This document shows positions 42,641 through 51,763 of a DNA stretch of 64,000 nt, one piece after another. The notes below the pieces were generated by a model that was not told the DNA's origin, made no database searches, and saw only the letters and a program-made list of their open reading frames with translations. The stretch lies in contig JAUZFP010000123.1 in assembly GCA_030838475.1 (NCBI GenBank), positions 1 to 64,000 on the forward strand. Direction: 5' to 3'. The first letter of the stretch is position 1; the number at the start of each line of letters is the position of its first letter. The stretch is from Actinomycetota bacterium (GTDB lineage Bacteria > Actinomycetota > Actinomycetes > Actinomycetales > Microbacteriaceae). Position numbers and translations under genes: made by a program.

Positions 42641-43321
42641 CTACTTGCGGATTATCGCGCAGATATACCGGGCATCGATCCGGAGGACGTCCACGCGAAC
42701 GCCGTCACGGCGCAGGGAGCGTACGTCGGACTCCGACACACGACTTCCGCGCCATGAGCGCGAAAGCGTATTTCTCCCCTTGAGCAGGTTTCCGATGTGT
42801 CCCCGCCACTCGAGTGCCCGTGCGCGAGCGCCAGTACGCCGCAGCTGAACGACAGCCCATCCCCCAGGACGCAGTACGCGGACAATCTCCGCAAGATACC
42901 GTCGCTGAATCATGGCGGTCCGAACGTGTTGGAGTGTGAAATACGAGATAACGGAGTCGACCGATTCGTCGTCAAGCGGAATCTCGCCGCTGCCGGCGAG
43001 CTCGACATAGTCGACGTTGTCGTGACCGGCGAGATTGGTTTTCGCGACTCCGAGCATGGTAGCGCTGACATCGGCGGCTATGACGCGCGCGGCGTCGCCG
43101 GCAAGTCGCCGCGTCATCCGGCCCGCACCGCTTCCGAGTTCGAGCAGCACACTGTTGCGGGTCACGTAGATGCCGAGTAGGTTCTGGAAGTCGACCACGT
43201 CGGCCTCGCCCGAGAAATAGAAATCCTCGTCAATCGATGTGAAACCTGTGGCGCTGAACCACGCCGGGTTCCGTGTTGCGGATCGTTCCCAATAGCTTTT
43301 CGATCTCGCAGCGTCATCCAC
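42641..43321 (-). CDS. Class I SAM-dependent methyltransferase (Methyltransf_11 type)
   Basis: This protein of about 226 residues has motif I in VLLELGSGAGRMTRRLAG, VIAADVSATMLGVAKTN, motif post-I and SVDSVISYFTLQHV (motif II), and VLRPGGWAVVQLRR (motif III). The N-terminal SYWERSATRNPAWFSATGFT resembles methyltransferases of wall and O-antigen loci. The GTG at 43321 is the likely start; the frame continues to 43387 with a cysteine-rich piece that could also be coding. It lies next to the CmcI-like methyltransferase on the same strand. Acceptor is unknown; capping of the glycan chain by methylation before Wzm/Wzt export is a possibility. Confidence 0.82.
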   Translation of the reverse strand: MDDAARSKSYWERSATRNPAWFSATGFTSIDEDFYFSGEADVVDFQNLLGIYVTRNSVLLELGSGAGRMTRRLAGDAARVIAADVSATMLGVAKTNLAGHDNVDYVELAGSGEIPLDDESVDSVISYFTLQHVRTAMIQRRYLAEIVRVLRPGGWAVVQLRRTGARARALEWRGHIGNLLKGRNTLSRSWRGSRVSESDVRSLRRDGVRVDVLRIDARYICAIIRK

Positions 43322-43458
43322 AGATTCTTTATAGCAGACCCGGCACCAGCCCTCTCGGCGCCAAGCGACGCACCCAGACGGCCCCACGAAGCTGCCGTGC
43401 GTTATTTCTAGGCTAGATTATCCTGTGGCCTTCGGGCCGACTAGCTAGTGAGGGTCGG

Positions 43459-44295
43459 ATGAATTACCTGAGAGAGATCTGGCGTTCACGGGAACTGCTG
43501 CTCAATCTCACGCTTCGTGAGATCAAGGGAAAGTACAAGCGCACGGTCTTCGGGCAGCTTTGGTCCCTTGCCAATCCGCTCGCCCTCATGCTCATTTACA
43601 CTGTCGTGGTCGGGCTCATTTTCCGGGTCAAACCGGCTCCGGGTGACCCCAGCGGCCTCCACGTGTACGCCCTCTGGCTGTTGTGCGGACTGCTGCCGTT
43701 CACATTCGTATCCAGCGTGATCAACGCCGGTCTGCGATCCCTCGTCTCAAATGCCGGCCTGATCCAGAAGGTGTATTTCACCCGGATCGTGCTCCCCCTC
43801 TCCACGGTCGGTTCCGTGGGATACACGTGGCTGTTCGAGATGGGGGTGCTCGTCATCGCGGTGAGCATCGCGGGCGCCTTCGTGCTGCCCTGGATTCCCG
43901 GCTTGCTGCTCATCATGGTCATCCTCGCGATCTTCGCGGCCGGAATCGGCCTGATGTTGTCGATCGCGAACGTCTATTTCCGGGATACTGAGCACTTCAT
44001 TTCGATCGTCCTACAGATCTGGATGTACTTCAGCCCAATCATCTATCCCGTGACACTGATCGATGGCCCATCGAAGAAGATCGGTGGCCTACTCGGAACC
44101 AACATCACACTTGCCGACATCTATCGGCTGAACCCTCTCGAGCATTTTGTCGAAGTCTTCCGTAACCTGCTCTATGACAACCGTTGGCCCGCAGCGACCG
44201 AGTGGTACATCTGCGCGGGCTGGGCAATCGCGTCACTTGCGATCGGAATGTTCGTGTTCCGCCGCAACGAAAGGAATTTGGCAGAAACACTATGA
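43459..44295 (+). CDS. wzm: Polysaccharide ABC exporter permease (Wzm/TagG type)
   Basis: This 278-residue ABC-2 permease has six helices. It begins with the amphipathic gate helix NYLREIWRSRELLLNLTLRE, has IKGKYKRTVFGQLWSLANPL (residues ~21-40), typical of TagG/Wzm, and LQIWMYFSPIIYP (~178-190). It would move an undecaprenyl-linked polysaccharide across the membrane. GAGGG lies 5-7 bases before the ATG. Its stop overlaps the ATPase start (ATGA, 44292-44295). A possible -10 element (TAGATTAT) lies about 40 bases upstream, with no clear -35. Confidence 0.92.
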   Translation: MNYLREIWRSRELLLNLTLREIKGKYKRTVFGQLWSLANPLALMLIYTVVVGLIFRVKPAPGDPSGLHVYALWLLCGLLPFTFVSSVINAGLRSLVSNAGLIQKVYFTRIVLPLSTVGSVGYTWLFEMGVLVIAVSIAGAFVLPWIPGLLLIMVILAIFAAGIGLMLSIANVYFRDTEHFISIVLQIWMYFSPIIYPVTLIDGPSKKIGGLLGTNITLADIYRLNPLEHFVEVFRNLLYDNRWPAATEWYICAGWAIASLAIGMFVFRRNERNLAETL

Positions 44296-45032
44296 CCGGC
44301 ACCGCAGTCCGCGTCGACCAGGTGAGCAAGAGCTTTCGCCTGTACCACGAGCGAAATCAAACGTTGAAATCCGCCATCATGCGCGGCCGCACATCCGTCC
44401 ACGAGGACTTCTGGGCATTGGACGACGTATCGTTCGACGTCCCGGAAGGATCGACGTTCGGATTGATCGGTAGTAACGGATCGGGTAAATCGACCCTGCT
44501 CAAGTGCCTCGCGAACATCTATTTCCCGAACAAGGGCACTATCACCCACTTCGGGAAGATCGCCGCCATGCTCGAAGTTGGTTCTGGCTTCCATTCGGAG
44601 CTCTCCGGTCGAGAGAACGTGTTTCTGAACGGGTCAATTCTGGGCATGTCGAAGAAGGAGATCACGAGCAAGTTCGACGAAATTGTGGCGTTTTCCGGCG
44701 TCGAGCAGTTCATCGATCAGCCCGTCAAGAACTACTCCTCGGGGATGTATGTGCGTCTCGGGTTCGCGATCGCCATCAACGTTGACCCAGATATTCTCGT
44801 CGTCGATGAGGTGTTGTCAGTAGGCGACCAGGAGTTTCAGGAGAAGTGTTTCCTGAAGTTCGCGGACTTCAGGAAGGCGGGCAAGACCGTGATCCTGGTC
44901 AGCCACTCGATGGGCACGGTCGAGGCGATGTGTGACCGCGTGGCGTGGCTATCGCACGGGGAACTCAAGAAGGTCGGCCCCGCCGCCGGCACAATCAAGT
45001 CCTACCTCAGTTCGCTAACGCCGGAAGCATAA
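44292..45032 (+). CDS. wzt: Polysaccharide ABC exporter ATPase (Wzt/TagH type)
   Basis: This 246-residue ATPase has Walker A in GLIGSNGSGKSTLLKCLAN (residues ~56-74), an ABC signature YSSGMYVRLGFAIAIN, Walker B in DILVVDEVLSVGD (~170-182) and H-loop VSHSMGTVEAMCDRV. The TagH/Wzt feature EVGSGFHSELSGRENVFLNG is present. The C-terminal carbohydrate-binding domain of O9a-type Wzt is absent, so export is probably not chain-cap dependent. The start at 44292 is fixed by the overlap; the frame to 44184 is a shadow. It is convergent with the RgpF/WbsX gene, 12 bases apart. Confidence 0.92.
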   Translation: MTGTAVRVDQVSKSFRLYHERNQTLKSAIMRGRTSVHEDFWALDDVSFDVPEGSTFGLIGSNGSGKSTLLKCLANIYFPNKGTITHFGKIAAMLEVGSGFHSELSGRENVFLNGSILGMSKKEITSKFDEIVAFSGVEQFIDQPVKNYSSGMYVRLGFAIAINVDPDILVVDEVLSVGDQEFQEKCFLKFADFRKAGKTVILVSHSMGTVEAMCDRVAWLSHGELKKVGPAAGTIKSYLSSLTPEA

Positions 45033-45044
45033 TCGCTCTCTGTT

Positions 45045-47087
45045 CTACAGGTGGAGCGCGTCGCGAGTTGCCAATAAATAGGTGCGACCGAAGCGCTGTG
45101 AGGGTTCGAGTACGGCGCTCTCCGCCCACTCATTCCACGCGTTGATGAAAATGATGCGCTTGTCATAGTCGCGGTCTGCCACGGCCTCAGCCGTGGCGCG
45201 CAGCCACCGCCGGAACGTGTACGGGTTCGATCCGTACCAGATGTCGGGCTTCCACTGTCGGCGAGCGGTGTTATCGAAGTTCACCATCACACCCGGGTTG
45301 CGGGTGGCGGCCAGATCCTCGCGCATATCCAGCGTCGCCTTGTCCGCCATCGCGCCGTAGTTGAGAACGTGTCCGTCGAAGCGCGGATCGAGTTCGAGAG
45401 TGCTTACCGCTTGAGCGGTCCACTGCATGTTGTGCGGGGCAAACTCCATGTATCCGTCGAGGCCGTACTCGAGCGGATCGCCCTCGATGCCATCCTGAAT
45501 TGCGCCGACATCGACCGTCAGCACCTCCAAACCGCCGAGGCCCGCCTTTAGCGCTTCCGCGCGCCAATACGCGATGACGGCCGGGAAGTCCGGGATCTGG
45601 GTGATGCGGTACACGGCGAGGAGAGGCTTGCCGCCGACGCGGATGTACCGCTCATCTTGCAGAAGGTGCATGACATCGTGGATGAACTGGGTCGCGGGCA
45701 CCTTGTGGTAGTCCTGCCCGATGAGGACGTGCTGGTCGCTCCCATCCCAACGTCGGGTCCAGTTCTCGTTCGCCCACATCAGACAGAAAGGGCCGTCGTC
45801 CTCGGTTCGCACGTGCGATTCGATCGGCAGGTCCATGAGGCGTTTGCCGGCAAACCAGTAGTAGTAGTACATGAAACCTTCGAGGCCCGCGGCGGCGGCG
45901 AGCGAGACCTGTGCCCTCAGCGTTTCTGGCTTGCTGATGTCGTAGAACCCGAGTTCGCCGGGCAGCAATGGCTGGTTGTGTCCAGGGAAGACCGGTCGCG
46001 CCGACGTCACGTTCGACCATTCGGTGAACCCCTTTCCCCACCATCGGTCGTTGTCGCCGAACGCATGGAACTGTGGAAGGTAGAAGGCCATGGCGCGTGC
46101 GAATGGCCGTACTGGGGTCTCCGGTAGGTAGCGTTTCCACGCATCCTGCGGTGCGGCGGCGTCGGTGACATCACTCAGCTCGAAGCCCGCCTCTTCGGTG
46201 AGGATGCCGAGGCCGCGTTCGATCCCGTGGGCCGTGGTTCCGTCCACCTGCCCCTGCTCTGGTTCGAAGTCGGCGGCGGCGAGGTCAAGAGCTCGAAGCC
46301 CCTGAACGACGAATGCGCGAACCCAATACATCGAGCCTGCGGCGAACGTCAACCGCTCAGGGACGAGCCATAGCCCGAGGCGGCGCAGGAGCGCGGTGGT
46401 GATGCCCTGGTCGCCGCCCCAGAACTGCTTGCCCAGGACGTTTCCGGGTGCCGTCACGAGACCCAGGGTCGGCTCGGCAGCGAATCGACCGAGGATCGAC
46501 TTGATCCGTTCCTCGTCACCCAGCAGTTCGTCGAGGAGACCCGCACGCCACTCGTCGCCATCGCCGCTTAACTCGGCATGGTCGCCGCGCCAGGTGCTGC
46601 GTTTGGTGTGAACCTTTAGCAGCAACTCGTAGGGGTCAAGCGCGCCGAGGTTGACGAGGGAGACGAGGGGGAGAATGTCCCTGCCGTGGTTGGCGATAGG
46701 AAAGACGCGGAGTTCGCGCAGCAGCGCAAGCTTCGAGATGTCTGGATCCAAGTCGGTTCCCGAAGCATTGGTGATGAGGAGGTCGAACGGCACGGGTACA
46801 GCGGCAAGCTTGTCGATGAGTTCCTGCAGAAGCTCCGGGTAAAACACGTGCGCAACGACCGCTAGTCGAGGGAAGGGTGCGGCCGGCAGGTCAATGAAAC
46901 GCCACGGGTCCGGGAAATCGCTCTTCAGCTTGAACGATCGGCGCTGGATCCAGCGGTTGTAGCCGGCGGGAAATGACTCGAGGATGCTGTGATCTGGTCC
47001 AACGGCTCCAAAGAATCGCGCAAAATACAGCGAGAGGTTCCCTGCTCGTCGGCGAAGACCCGCTCGAGTGATTCTTCTCATTCTCAC
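45045..47087 (-). CDS. RgpF-like / WbsX (GH99-like) two-domain glycosyltransferase
   Basis: This 680-residue protein has two parts. The N-terminal rhamnan-synthesis-F domain (residues ~55-310) has RLAVVAHVFYPELLQELIDK, FPIANHGRDILPLVSLVNLG and LLKVHTKRSTWRGDH. The C-terminal WbsX domain (~325-675) shows AMAFYLPQFHAFGDNDRWWG, KGFTEWSNVTSARP, LMWANENWTRRWDGSDQ and FINAWNEWAESAVLEPSQRF. The combination is known from rhamnan and O-antigen loci. It starts with GTG at 47087 and lies 19 bases after a second RgpF-like gene. It probably extends or links the rhamnose chain. Whether the WbsX part is a transferase or a hydrolase-like domain is not settled by sequence. Confidence 0.85.
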   Translation of the reverse strand: MRMRRITRAGLRRRAGNLSLYFARFFGAVGPDHSILESFPAGYNRWIQRRSFKLKSDFPDPWRFIDLPAAPFPRLAVVAHVFYPELLQELIDKLAAVPVPFDLLITNASGTDLDPDISKLALLRELRVFPIANHGRDILPLVSLVNLGALDPYELLLKVHTKRSTWRGDHAELSGDGDEWRAGLLDELLGDEERIKSILGRFAAEPTLGLVTAPGNVLGKQFWGGDQGITTALLRRLGLWLVPERLTFAAGSMYWVRAFVVQGLRALDLAAADFEPEQGQVDGTTAHGIERGLGILTEEAGFELSDVTDAAAPQDAWKRYLPETPVRPFARAMAFYLPQFHAFGDNDRWWGKGFTEWSNVTSARPVFPGHNQPLLPGELGFYDISKPETLRAQVSLAAAAGLEGFMYYYYWFAGKRLMDLPIESHVRTEDDGPFCLMWANENWTRRWDGSDQHVLIGQDYHKVPATQFIHDVMHLLQDERYIRVGGKPLLAVYRITQIPDFPAVIAYWRAEALKAGLGGLEVLTVDVGAIQDGIEGDPLEYGLDGYMEFAPHNMQWTAQAVSTLELDPRFDGHVLNYGAMADKATLDMREDLAATRNPGVMVNFDNTARRQWKPDIWYGSNPYTFRRWLRATAEAVADRDYDKRIIFINAWNEWAESAVLEPSQRFGRTYLLATRDALHL

Positions 47088-47106
47088 TATCTGTCCTACT
47101 CGATCT

Positions 47107-47931
47107 CTAAAGCCAGTCGACGACGTTGGCGTCGAAGTATTTCTGGACGGTCGCCGAAATCGACCAGCCGTCGCTTACGAGGTCCGGTGCAGCGACGATG
47201 GTGCGTTTGATGAAAGGAAATCCCAGGTCCAACAGCCGACGCCACCCTACGATCGTCGGGTTCTCTCCCTCGATTACGACTCGCGCGGATTCAAAGCAGG
47301 CGGTCGCCACGAAGCCTTCCGCGAACAGGAGTCGGGTGAACGTCATTTCGTACAGCTGAACGATGGTGTTCTTGTCGGTCTCAATCGGCAGGTTGTTCCA
47401 GAACTGGCGAACCGAGGGATCGCACAGGGTCTGGTTCTTGAACCCGAGAAAGTAGCTCTGAAGGTGTGGCATGAACTGGGTGCTGCGGGTCACGCCCCAG
47501 GCGTCGCACACCGCTTCTTCGAAATCGCGAATGATGGGCTCGATGGTCGCGAACGGTCCGACCAGACTGTCGTTGACCAGCAGTACGAATTCTCGGGACA
47601 GCAGTTCGCTGAACCGGTCCATGCCGACCGCCCACGAGCCGAAGTCGTAGCCGAGGTTGGGTTTTCGAAGTACCACGACATCGGCTGGTGCGTTACCCGG
47701 CCACTCCAGCGGCGCTGGGTTATCTGACGCACGGATCAGGATGACCTCGTAGTTGAGTGCCCGTAGCTGCCTAATGAACTCGGCGAGCGATTTGCTGACT
47801 CTGGCCTCCGCCGAATAGCTGGCGAGGAACGCGACGCGGTCGCCGTCGACGGGTCGATACGAGCCCTCCTGCGCAACGTCGACCTCGCGGGGAATCAGGG
47901 TGTTGCGACGAGAAATTGCAGATTTGCTCAT
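47107..47931 (-). CDS. RgpF-like rhamnan synthesis protein
   Basis: This 274-residue single-domain protein of the RgpF/DUF616-like group has DRVAFLASYSAEARVSKSLA (residues ~30-49), VVLRKPNLGYDFGSWAVGM (with the conserved GYDFGSW), LLVNDSLVGPF and a C-terminal TIVGWRRLLDLGFPFIKR. Its partner at 45045 has the same domain plus WbsX. The start overlaps the stop of the small coiled-coil gene upstream by ATGA (47928-47931). All three genes on this strand form one unit. Donor is likely dTDP-rhamnose by analogy with streptococcal RgpF. Confidence 0.82.
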   Translation of the reverse strand: MSKSAISRRNTLIPREVDVAQEGSYRPVDGDRVAFLASYSAEARVSKSLAEFIRQLRALNYEVILIRASDNPAPLEWPGNAPADVVVLRKPNLGYDFGSWAVGMDRFSELLSREFVLLVNDSLVGPFATIEPIIRDFEEAVCDAWGVTRSTQFMPHLQSYFLGFKNQTLCDPSVRQFWNNLPIETDKNTIVQLYEMTFTRLLFAEGFVATACFESARVVIEGENPTIVGWRRLLDLGFPFIKRTIVAAPDLVSDGWSISATVQKYFDANVVDWL

Positions 47932-48188
47932 GACAGTCCGCGTGGTCGGACGCGGCGCTTGAACACCCTGAGAAAGCGAGTCAGACGCCAGGACAGCGAC
48001 CTGCGGAGAATGAAGAGCTGGTGTCGATCCATCGCGTTCTGGCTCTGCGCGGCCTCCCAGAGCTGTCGAAATTCGTTGCGGTCGATCTCGGCCGCTTTGA
48101 GCTGGGAACGCAGGGAGGCGATAGCAAGCCGGGCGTCAGCAAGCTCTGACTCCAACTCCTCGTTTGATCGTGTCGAGGTCTTATCCAT
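47928..48188 (-). CDS. Small coiled-coil protein upstream of RgpF-like gene
   Basis: This 86-residue protein has an acidic, heptad-like N-terminal half (NEELESELADARLAIASLRS and onward, residues ~8-55). A basic tail follows, with SLSWRLTRFLRVFKRRVRPR (~64-83). Coupling to the next gene by ATGA supports that it is real. Such short coiled-coil segments are often fused to the N-terminus of wall glycosyltransferases, where a S-W-R-L-T motif precedes the catalytic part; here it is a separate protein. It may anchor or measure the complex, which is inference. Confidence 0.6.
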   Translation of the reverse strand: MDKTSTRSNEELESELADARLAIASLRSQLKAAEIDRNEFRQLWEAAQSQNAMDRHQLFILRRSLSWRLTRFLRVFKRRVRPRGLS

Positions 48189-48313
48189 TTCTCACTCCAA
48201 CCGCAGCTCAGACCGGATACACAAACCATCCAACTCTAACCGCGGGCGAGCGCGTAACCGTACGAGGGCGGGGACCAGTCGCGTGTGGGGCCGCCGCTAT
48301 GATGGGGCAGGTC

Positions 48314-49207
48314 ATGGATTCGCCCATTCCCGCCCGCTCCACCGCACGCATCGCCATCGTGACTGTGAGTTACGGGTCGGGGGCCGTCCTCCCCGCGTTC
48401 GTGAAATCGATTAGCGCTGCGGTCTCCGAGCCCACGTGGGTCATCATCGCGGACAACAAGAGTAACGAACCAGACAATGTCGCTCAATTGGCCGCCGATG
48501 AGCTGGTCGAGTACCTCCCGTTGAGTGAGAATGTGGGGTATGGATCGGCGGTGAACGCCGCCGTGCGAACTCTTCCTGCAAGCGCTGAGTGGGTGCTGGT
48601 CGCGAATCCCGACCTGGTCATGGCGCCCGGGAGCCTGGATGTCTTGATCCGCACTGGGGAGAGCGCCGCCGACATCGGCGCGGTCGGACCCGCGACGCTC
48701 ACAGCGGACGGCGCGAGATATCCGTCGGCTCGCATGGTGCCCTCGCTTCGCACCGGAGTCGGACATGCGCTGTTCGCGAATCTCTGGATCGATAACCCTT
48801 GGAGCCGCGCCTACAAGAACGACTTTGCGCAGGACCTTCTGCGACGAGACGCGGGTTGGCTTTCTGGAGCCTGCGTGCTCGTGCGTCGGTCATTGTTCGA
48901 CACACTCGGGGGGTTCGATGAGCACTATTTCATGTACTTTGAGGACGTCGATCTCGGCTACCGCATCGGCAAGGTCGGGTTCCGGAACGTGTACGAACCG
49001 GCAGCGGTGGTCACGCACACAGGGGCTCACTCGACCAACTCGGAGTCCGCTCGAATGGTCGCCGTCCACCACGACAGCGCGCAGACGTTCCTTAATAAGA
49101 AGTACGCGGGGGCGATCCTGTGGCCGCTTCGGGTGGGGCTGGGATTCGGACTCCGTTTCCGTTCGGCGATCGTGCAGCGCAACCTTCGGCGCGGGCAGTC
49201 GAACTGA
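48314..49207 (+). CDS. Family 2 glycosyltransferase, WbbL-like rhamnosyltransferase
   Basis: This protein of about 297 residues has the GT2 opening IAIVTVSYGSGAVLPAFVKS, VLVANPDLVMAPGSLD (metal Asp region), WLSGACVLVRRSLFDTLGGF and DEHYFMYFEDVDLGYRIGKV (residues ~205-224). This matches WbbL-type rhamnosyltransferases that begin wall arabinogalactan linkers. Several ATGs are available; 48314 has GGGGCAGG upstream and the family start follows it, while the frame to 48164 looks non-coding at its beginning. The M. tuberculosis homologue lies beside rmlD. dTDP-rhamnose as donor is therefore likely. Confidence 0.85.
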   Translation: MDSPIPARSTARIAIVTVSYGSGAVLPAFVKSISAAVSEPTWVIIADNKSNEPDNVAQLAADELVEYLPLSENVGYGSAVNAAVRTLPASAEWVLVANPDLVMAPGSLDVLIRTGESAADIGAVGPATLTADGARYPSARMVPSLRTGVGHALFANLWIDNPWSRAYKNDFAQDLLRRDAGWLSGACVLVRRSLFDTLGGFDEHYFMYFEDVDLGYRIGKVGFRNVYEPAAVVTHTGAHSTNSESARMVAVHHDSAQTFLNKKYAGAILWPLRVGLGFGLRFRSAIVQRNLRRGQSN

Positions 49208-49256
49208 CCTCCCGTCGCACCGGAAAGCTGTCCGGTAGACTCCCTCCGTAGCTGAA

Positions 49257-51746
49257 GTGAATCCCCGAAGGGCCGGAATGCCACGCATTCGCGCAGGACT
49301 GGTGTCTGTAATTCTCGTGAATTTTCGAGGTTCCCCAGACACTGTTGAGGCCATTCGGCAGCTGAAGCTGCAAGACTGGCCGGCCGAGGACCTTGAGATC
49401 ATCGTCGTTGAGAACGACAGCGGTGACGAGAGCGTCGCGACTATTCGGGCGGCCGCACCCGATGTGAAACTGATCGAGTCCGGGGCAAACCTCGGTTTCG
49501 CCGGTGGCTGCAATGTCGGCGTCGCCGCTAGTTCTGGCGAGTTTGTCGCATTCTTGAACAACGACGCCAAGCCGGACCCCGGCTGGATTCGAAACGCCGT
49601 CGCGCGCTTTGGCGAATCAGCGGCTATCGTCGCGGTCGCATCGAAAGTGCTGGATTGGGACGGCGTGCTCGTCGACTACGTCGGCGCGGCAATGACCTGG
49701 TATGGGATGGGCTACAAGCCGTTCACGGCGGACCCGGTGTCATCGATCGGCCGCGACGAACCCCGCGATGTGCTATTCGGAACCGGCGCCGCCATGTTCG
49801 TGCGGCGTTCAGCCTACGACGCGCTGGGCGGGTTCGACGAGCGCTACTTCATGTTCTTCGAGGATGTGGACTTCGGCTGGCGACTGAATCTCAACGGCTG
49901 GCGCTTCGCCTACGAACCCACTTCGATCGCATTTCACAAGCACCACGCATCGATGAACGAGTTCGGTTCGTTCAAGGAAACCTATCTCCTCGAACGCAAC
50001 GCGCTCTTTACTCTCTATAAGAACGTCGGAGCGGAGTCACTCGAGGATTCGATCGCCGCGGCGATGGCCCTGTCGATTCGACGCGGAATCACTCGCGGCT
50101 CGCTCGACTCGAAGTCCTTTGACCTGCGTGCGGCGGGCGGTGACGAACCTGACGGCACCATCTCGAAGCAGGCCATCGCAGCCCTCTACGCGATCGACCA
50201 GTTTACCGAGCAGTTGCCGAGCCTGATGGAATCCCGGAAGAAGATCCAGGCGAAGCGGACAGTTTCTGAGGGCCGAATCTGGCGTCTCTTTGGCAAGGTG
50301 GATGCACCGATCCTGCACCAGAAGGACTATCTACGCGGCTATGAGAATCTGATGGAAGCATTCAATGTTGCCCGGCCCCCGACGACGACTAAGGTGCTCG
50401 TGATCACGGGCGATCCGATCGGCAAGAAGATCGCCGGTCCAGCCATTCGCGCCTGGAACATGGCGGACATTCTTTCGCGGGACTATGAAGTAACCCTCGT
50501 CTCGCTCTCGGGCATTGAGCCGGTTGATGCTCCCTTCGAGATCGTCCACGTTGCTCCCGGGCACAATCGCGAGTTCGACAAGCTCGAGGCATGGGCGGAC
50601 GTCATCATCTTCCAGGGACACGCGATGGCCGTGTTCGATGCCCTTCGCAAGACTCGCAAGGTGGTGATTGTCGACATCTACGATCCGATGCATCTTGAGC
50701 AACTCGAGCAGGGCAAAGAGCTGCCCGCGGCACAGTGGCAAAAACAGGTCGACTCAGCGACGGCCGTGTTGAACGAGCAGCTGGAACGGGGGGACTTCTT
50801 CCTGTGCGCGTCGGAGCGGCAACGCATGTTCTGGCTCGGCCAGCTGGCTGGCCTCGGGCGAATAAACCCGGCGACGTACGCGGGCGATCCGGACCTCGAC
50901 AACCTGATCGCGGTCGTGCCATTTGGACTTCCCGCTGTTCCCCCCGAACATAGAAAAGCGGTATTAAAGGGCGTCGTCCCCGGGATTGGCGTCAACGACA
51001 AGCTCCTGTTGTGGAGTGGCGGCCTGTACAACTGGTTCGACCCGAAAACACTGATCTCAGCGGTTGCCGACCTGTCTGCGAGACATGACAACGTCCGACT
51101 GTTTTTCCAGGGCACAAAGCATCCCCACCCGGATGTCCCCGAGATGGCGATTGTCGGCGAATCCAGGGCCCTTGCCGCGGAGCTCGGAGTGTTGGACAGC
51201 GCGGTCTTCTTCAACCCATCGTGGGTGGACTACGAGGACCGAGAGAACTACCTCACCGAGGCGGACGCGGGAGTCAGCACCCATTTCTCTCACATCGAGA
51301 CAACATTCTCATTTCGTACCCGGATCCTCGATTACCTGTGGGCTGAGCTGCCCATGGTAATCACGGCCGGAGATCACTTTGCCGACCTCGCCGAAAGGGA
51401 AGGGCTGGGCATCGTGGTTGAGGCAGGAAACGTTGGGCAGCTTGCCGCGGCCCTCGAGCGTGTGCTCTTTGATGACGAGTTCATCGAGCGGTGCCGTCTC
51501 AACATCAGGCGAGTGCGGAGCGACTACTACTGGGAGAACGTCCTCGAGCCGCTGGTGAACTTCGTGTCTGTCGCTCATCGTTCGGGCGACCACCAGGGCG
51601 CATCTTCGGCGCATGCTGGCGGGGCAAGAAAGCGGAAGCGGCAGTATGGGTTTCGCCACGACCTGTCGCTCGCCTGGTACTACCTGCGGCACAATGGGCC
51701 GGGCGTGGTGCTGCAGAAGGTTTCCGGGAGGCTGAAGCGCAGGTAG
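49257..51746 (+). CDS. GT2-GT4 fusion glycosyltransferase
   Basis: This 829-residue protein joins two transferases. The GT2 domain (residues ~10-290) has LVSVILVNFRGSPDTVEAIR, FVAFLNNDAKPDPGWI, GTGAAMFVRRSAYDALGGFD and ERYFMFFEDVDFGWRLNLNG. The GT4-like domain (~375-760) has KVLVITGDPIGKKIAGPAIR, VVIVDIYDPMHLEQL, LLWSGGLYNWFDPKTLISAV and FSFRTRILDYLWAELPMVIT. It starts at GTG 49257; TAGACT at 49236-49241 may be a -10 element. A basic tail (~785-829) could touch the membrane. A two-headed enzyme of this sort could add alternate sugars of a repeating unit. Confidence 0.85.
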   Translation: MNPRRAGMPRIRAGLVSVILVNFRGSPDTVEAIRQLKLQDWPAEDLEIIVVENDSGDESVATIRAAAPDVKLIESGANLGFAGGCNVGVAASSGEFVAFLNNDAKPDPGWIRNAVARFGESAAIVAVASKVLDWDGVLVDYVGAAMTWYGMGYKPFTADPVSSIGRDEPRDVLFGTGAAMFVRRSAYDALGGFDERYFMFFEDVDFGWRLNLNGWRFAYEPTSIAFHKHHASMNEFGSFKETYLLERNALFTLYKNVGAESLEDSIAAAMALSIRRGITRGSLDSKSFDLRAAGGDEPDGTISKQAIAALYAIDQFTEQLPSLMESRKKIQAKRTVSEGRIWRLFGKVDAPILHQKDYLRGYENLMEAFNVARPPTTTKVLVITGDPIGKKIAGPAIRAWNMADILSRDYEVTLVSLSGIEPVDAPFEIVHVAPGHNREFDKLEAWADVIIFQGHAMAVFDALRKTRKVVIVDIYDPMHLEQLEQGKELPAAQWQKQVDSATAVLNEQLERGDFFLCASERQRMFWLGQLAGLGRINPATYAGDPDLDNLIAVVPFGLPAVPPEHRKAVLKGVVPGIGVNDKLLLWSGGLYNWFDPKTLISAVADLSARHDNVRLFFQGTKHPHPDVPEMAIVGESRALAAELGVLDSAVFFNPSWVDYEDRENYLTEADAGVSTHFSHIETTFSFRTRILDYLWAELPMVITAGDHFADLAEREGLGIVVEAGNVGQLAAALERVLFDDEFIERCRLNIRRVRSDYYWENVLEPLVNFVSVAHRSGDHQGASSAHAGGARKRKRQYGFRHDLSLAWYYLRHNGPGVVLQKVSGRLKRR

Positions 51747-51763
51747 GGGCTTGGTGCCACAAC

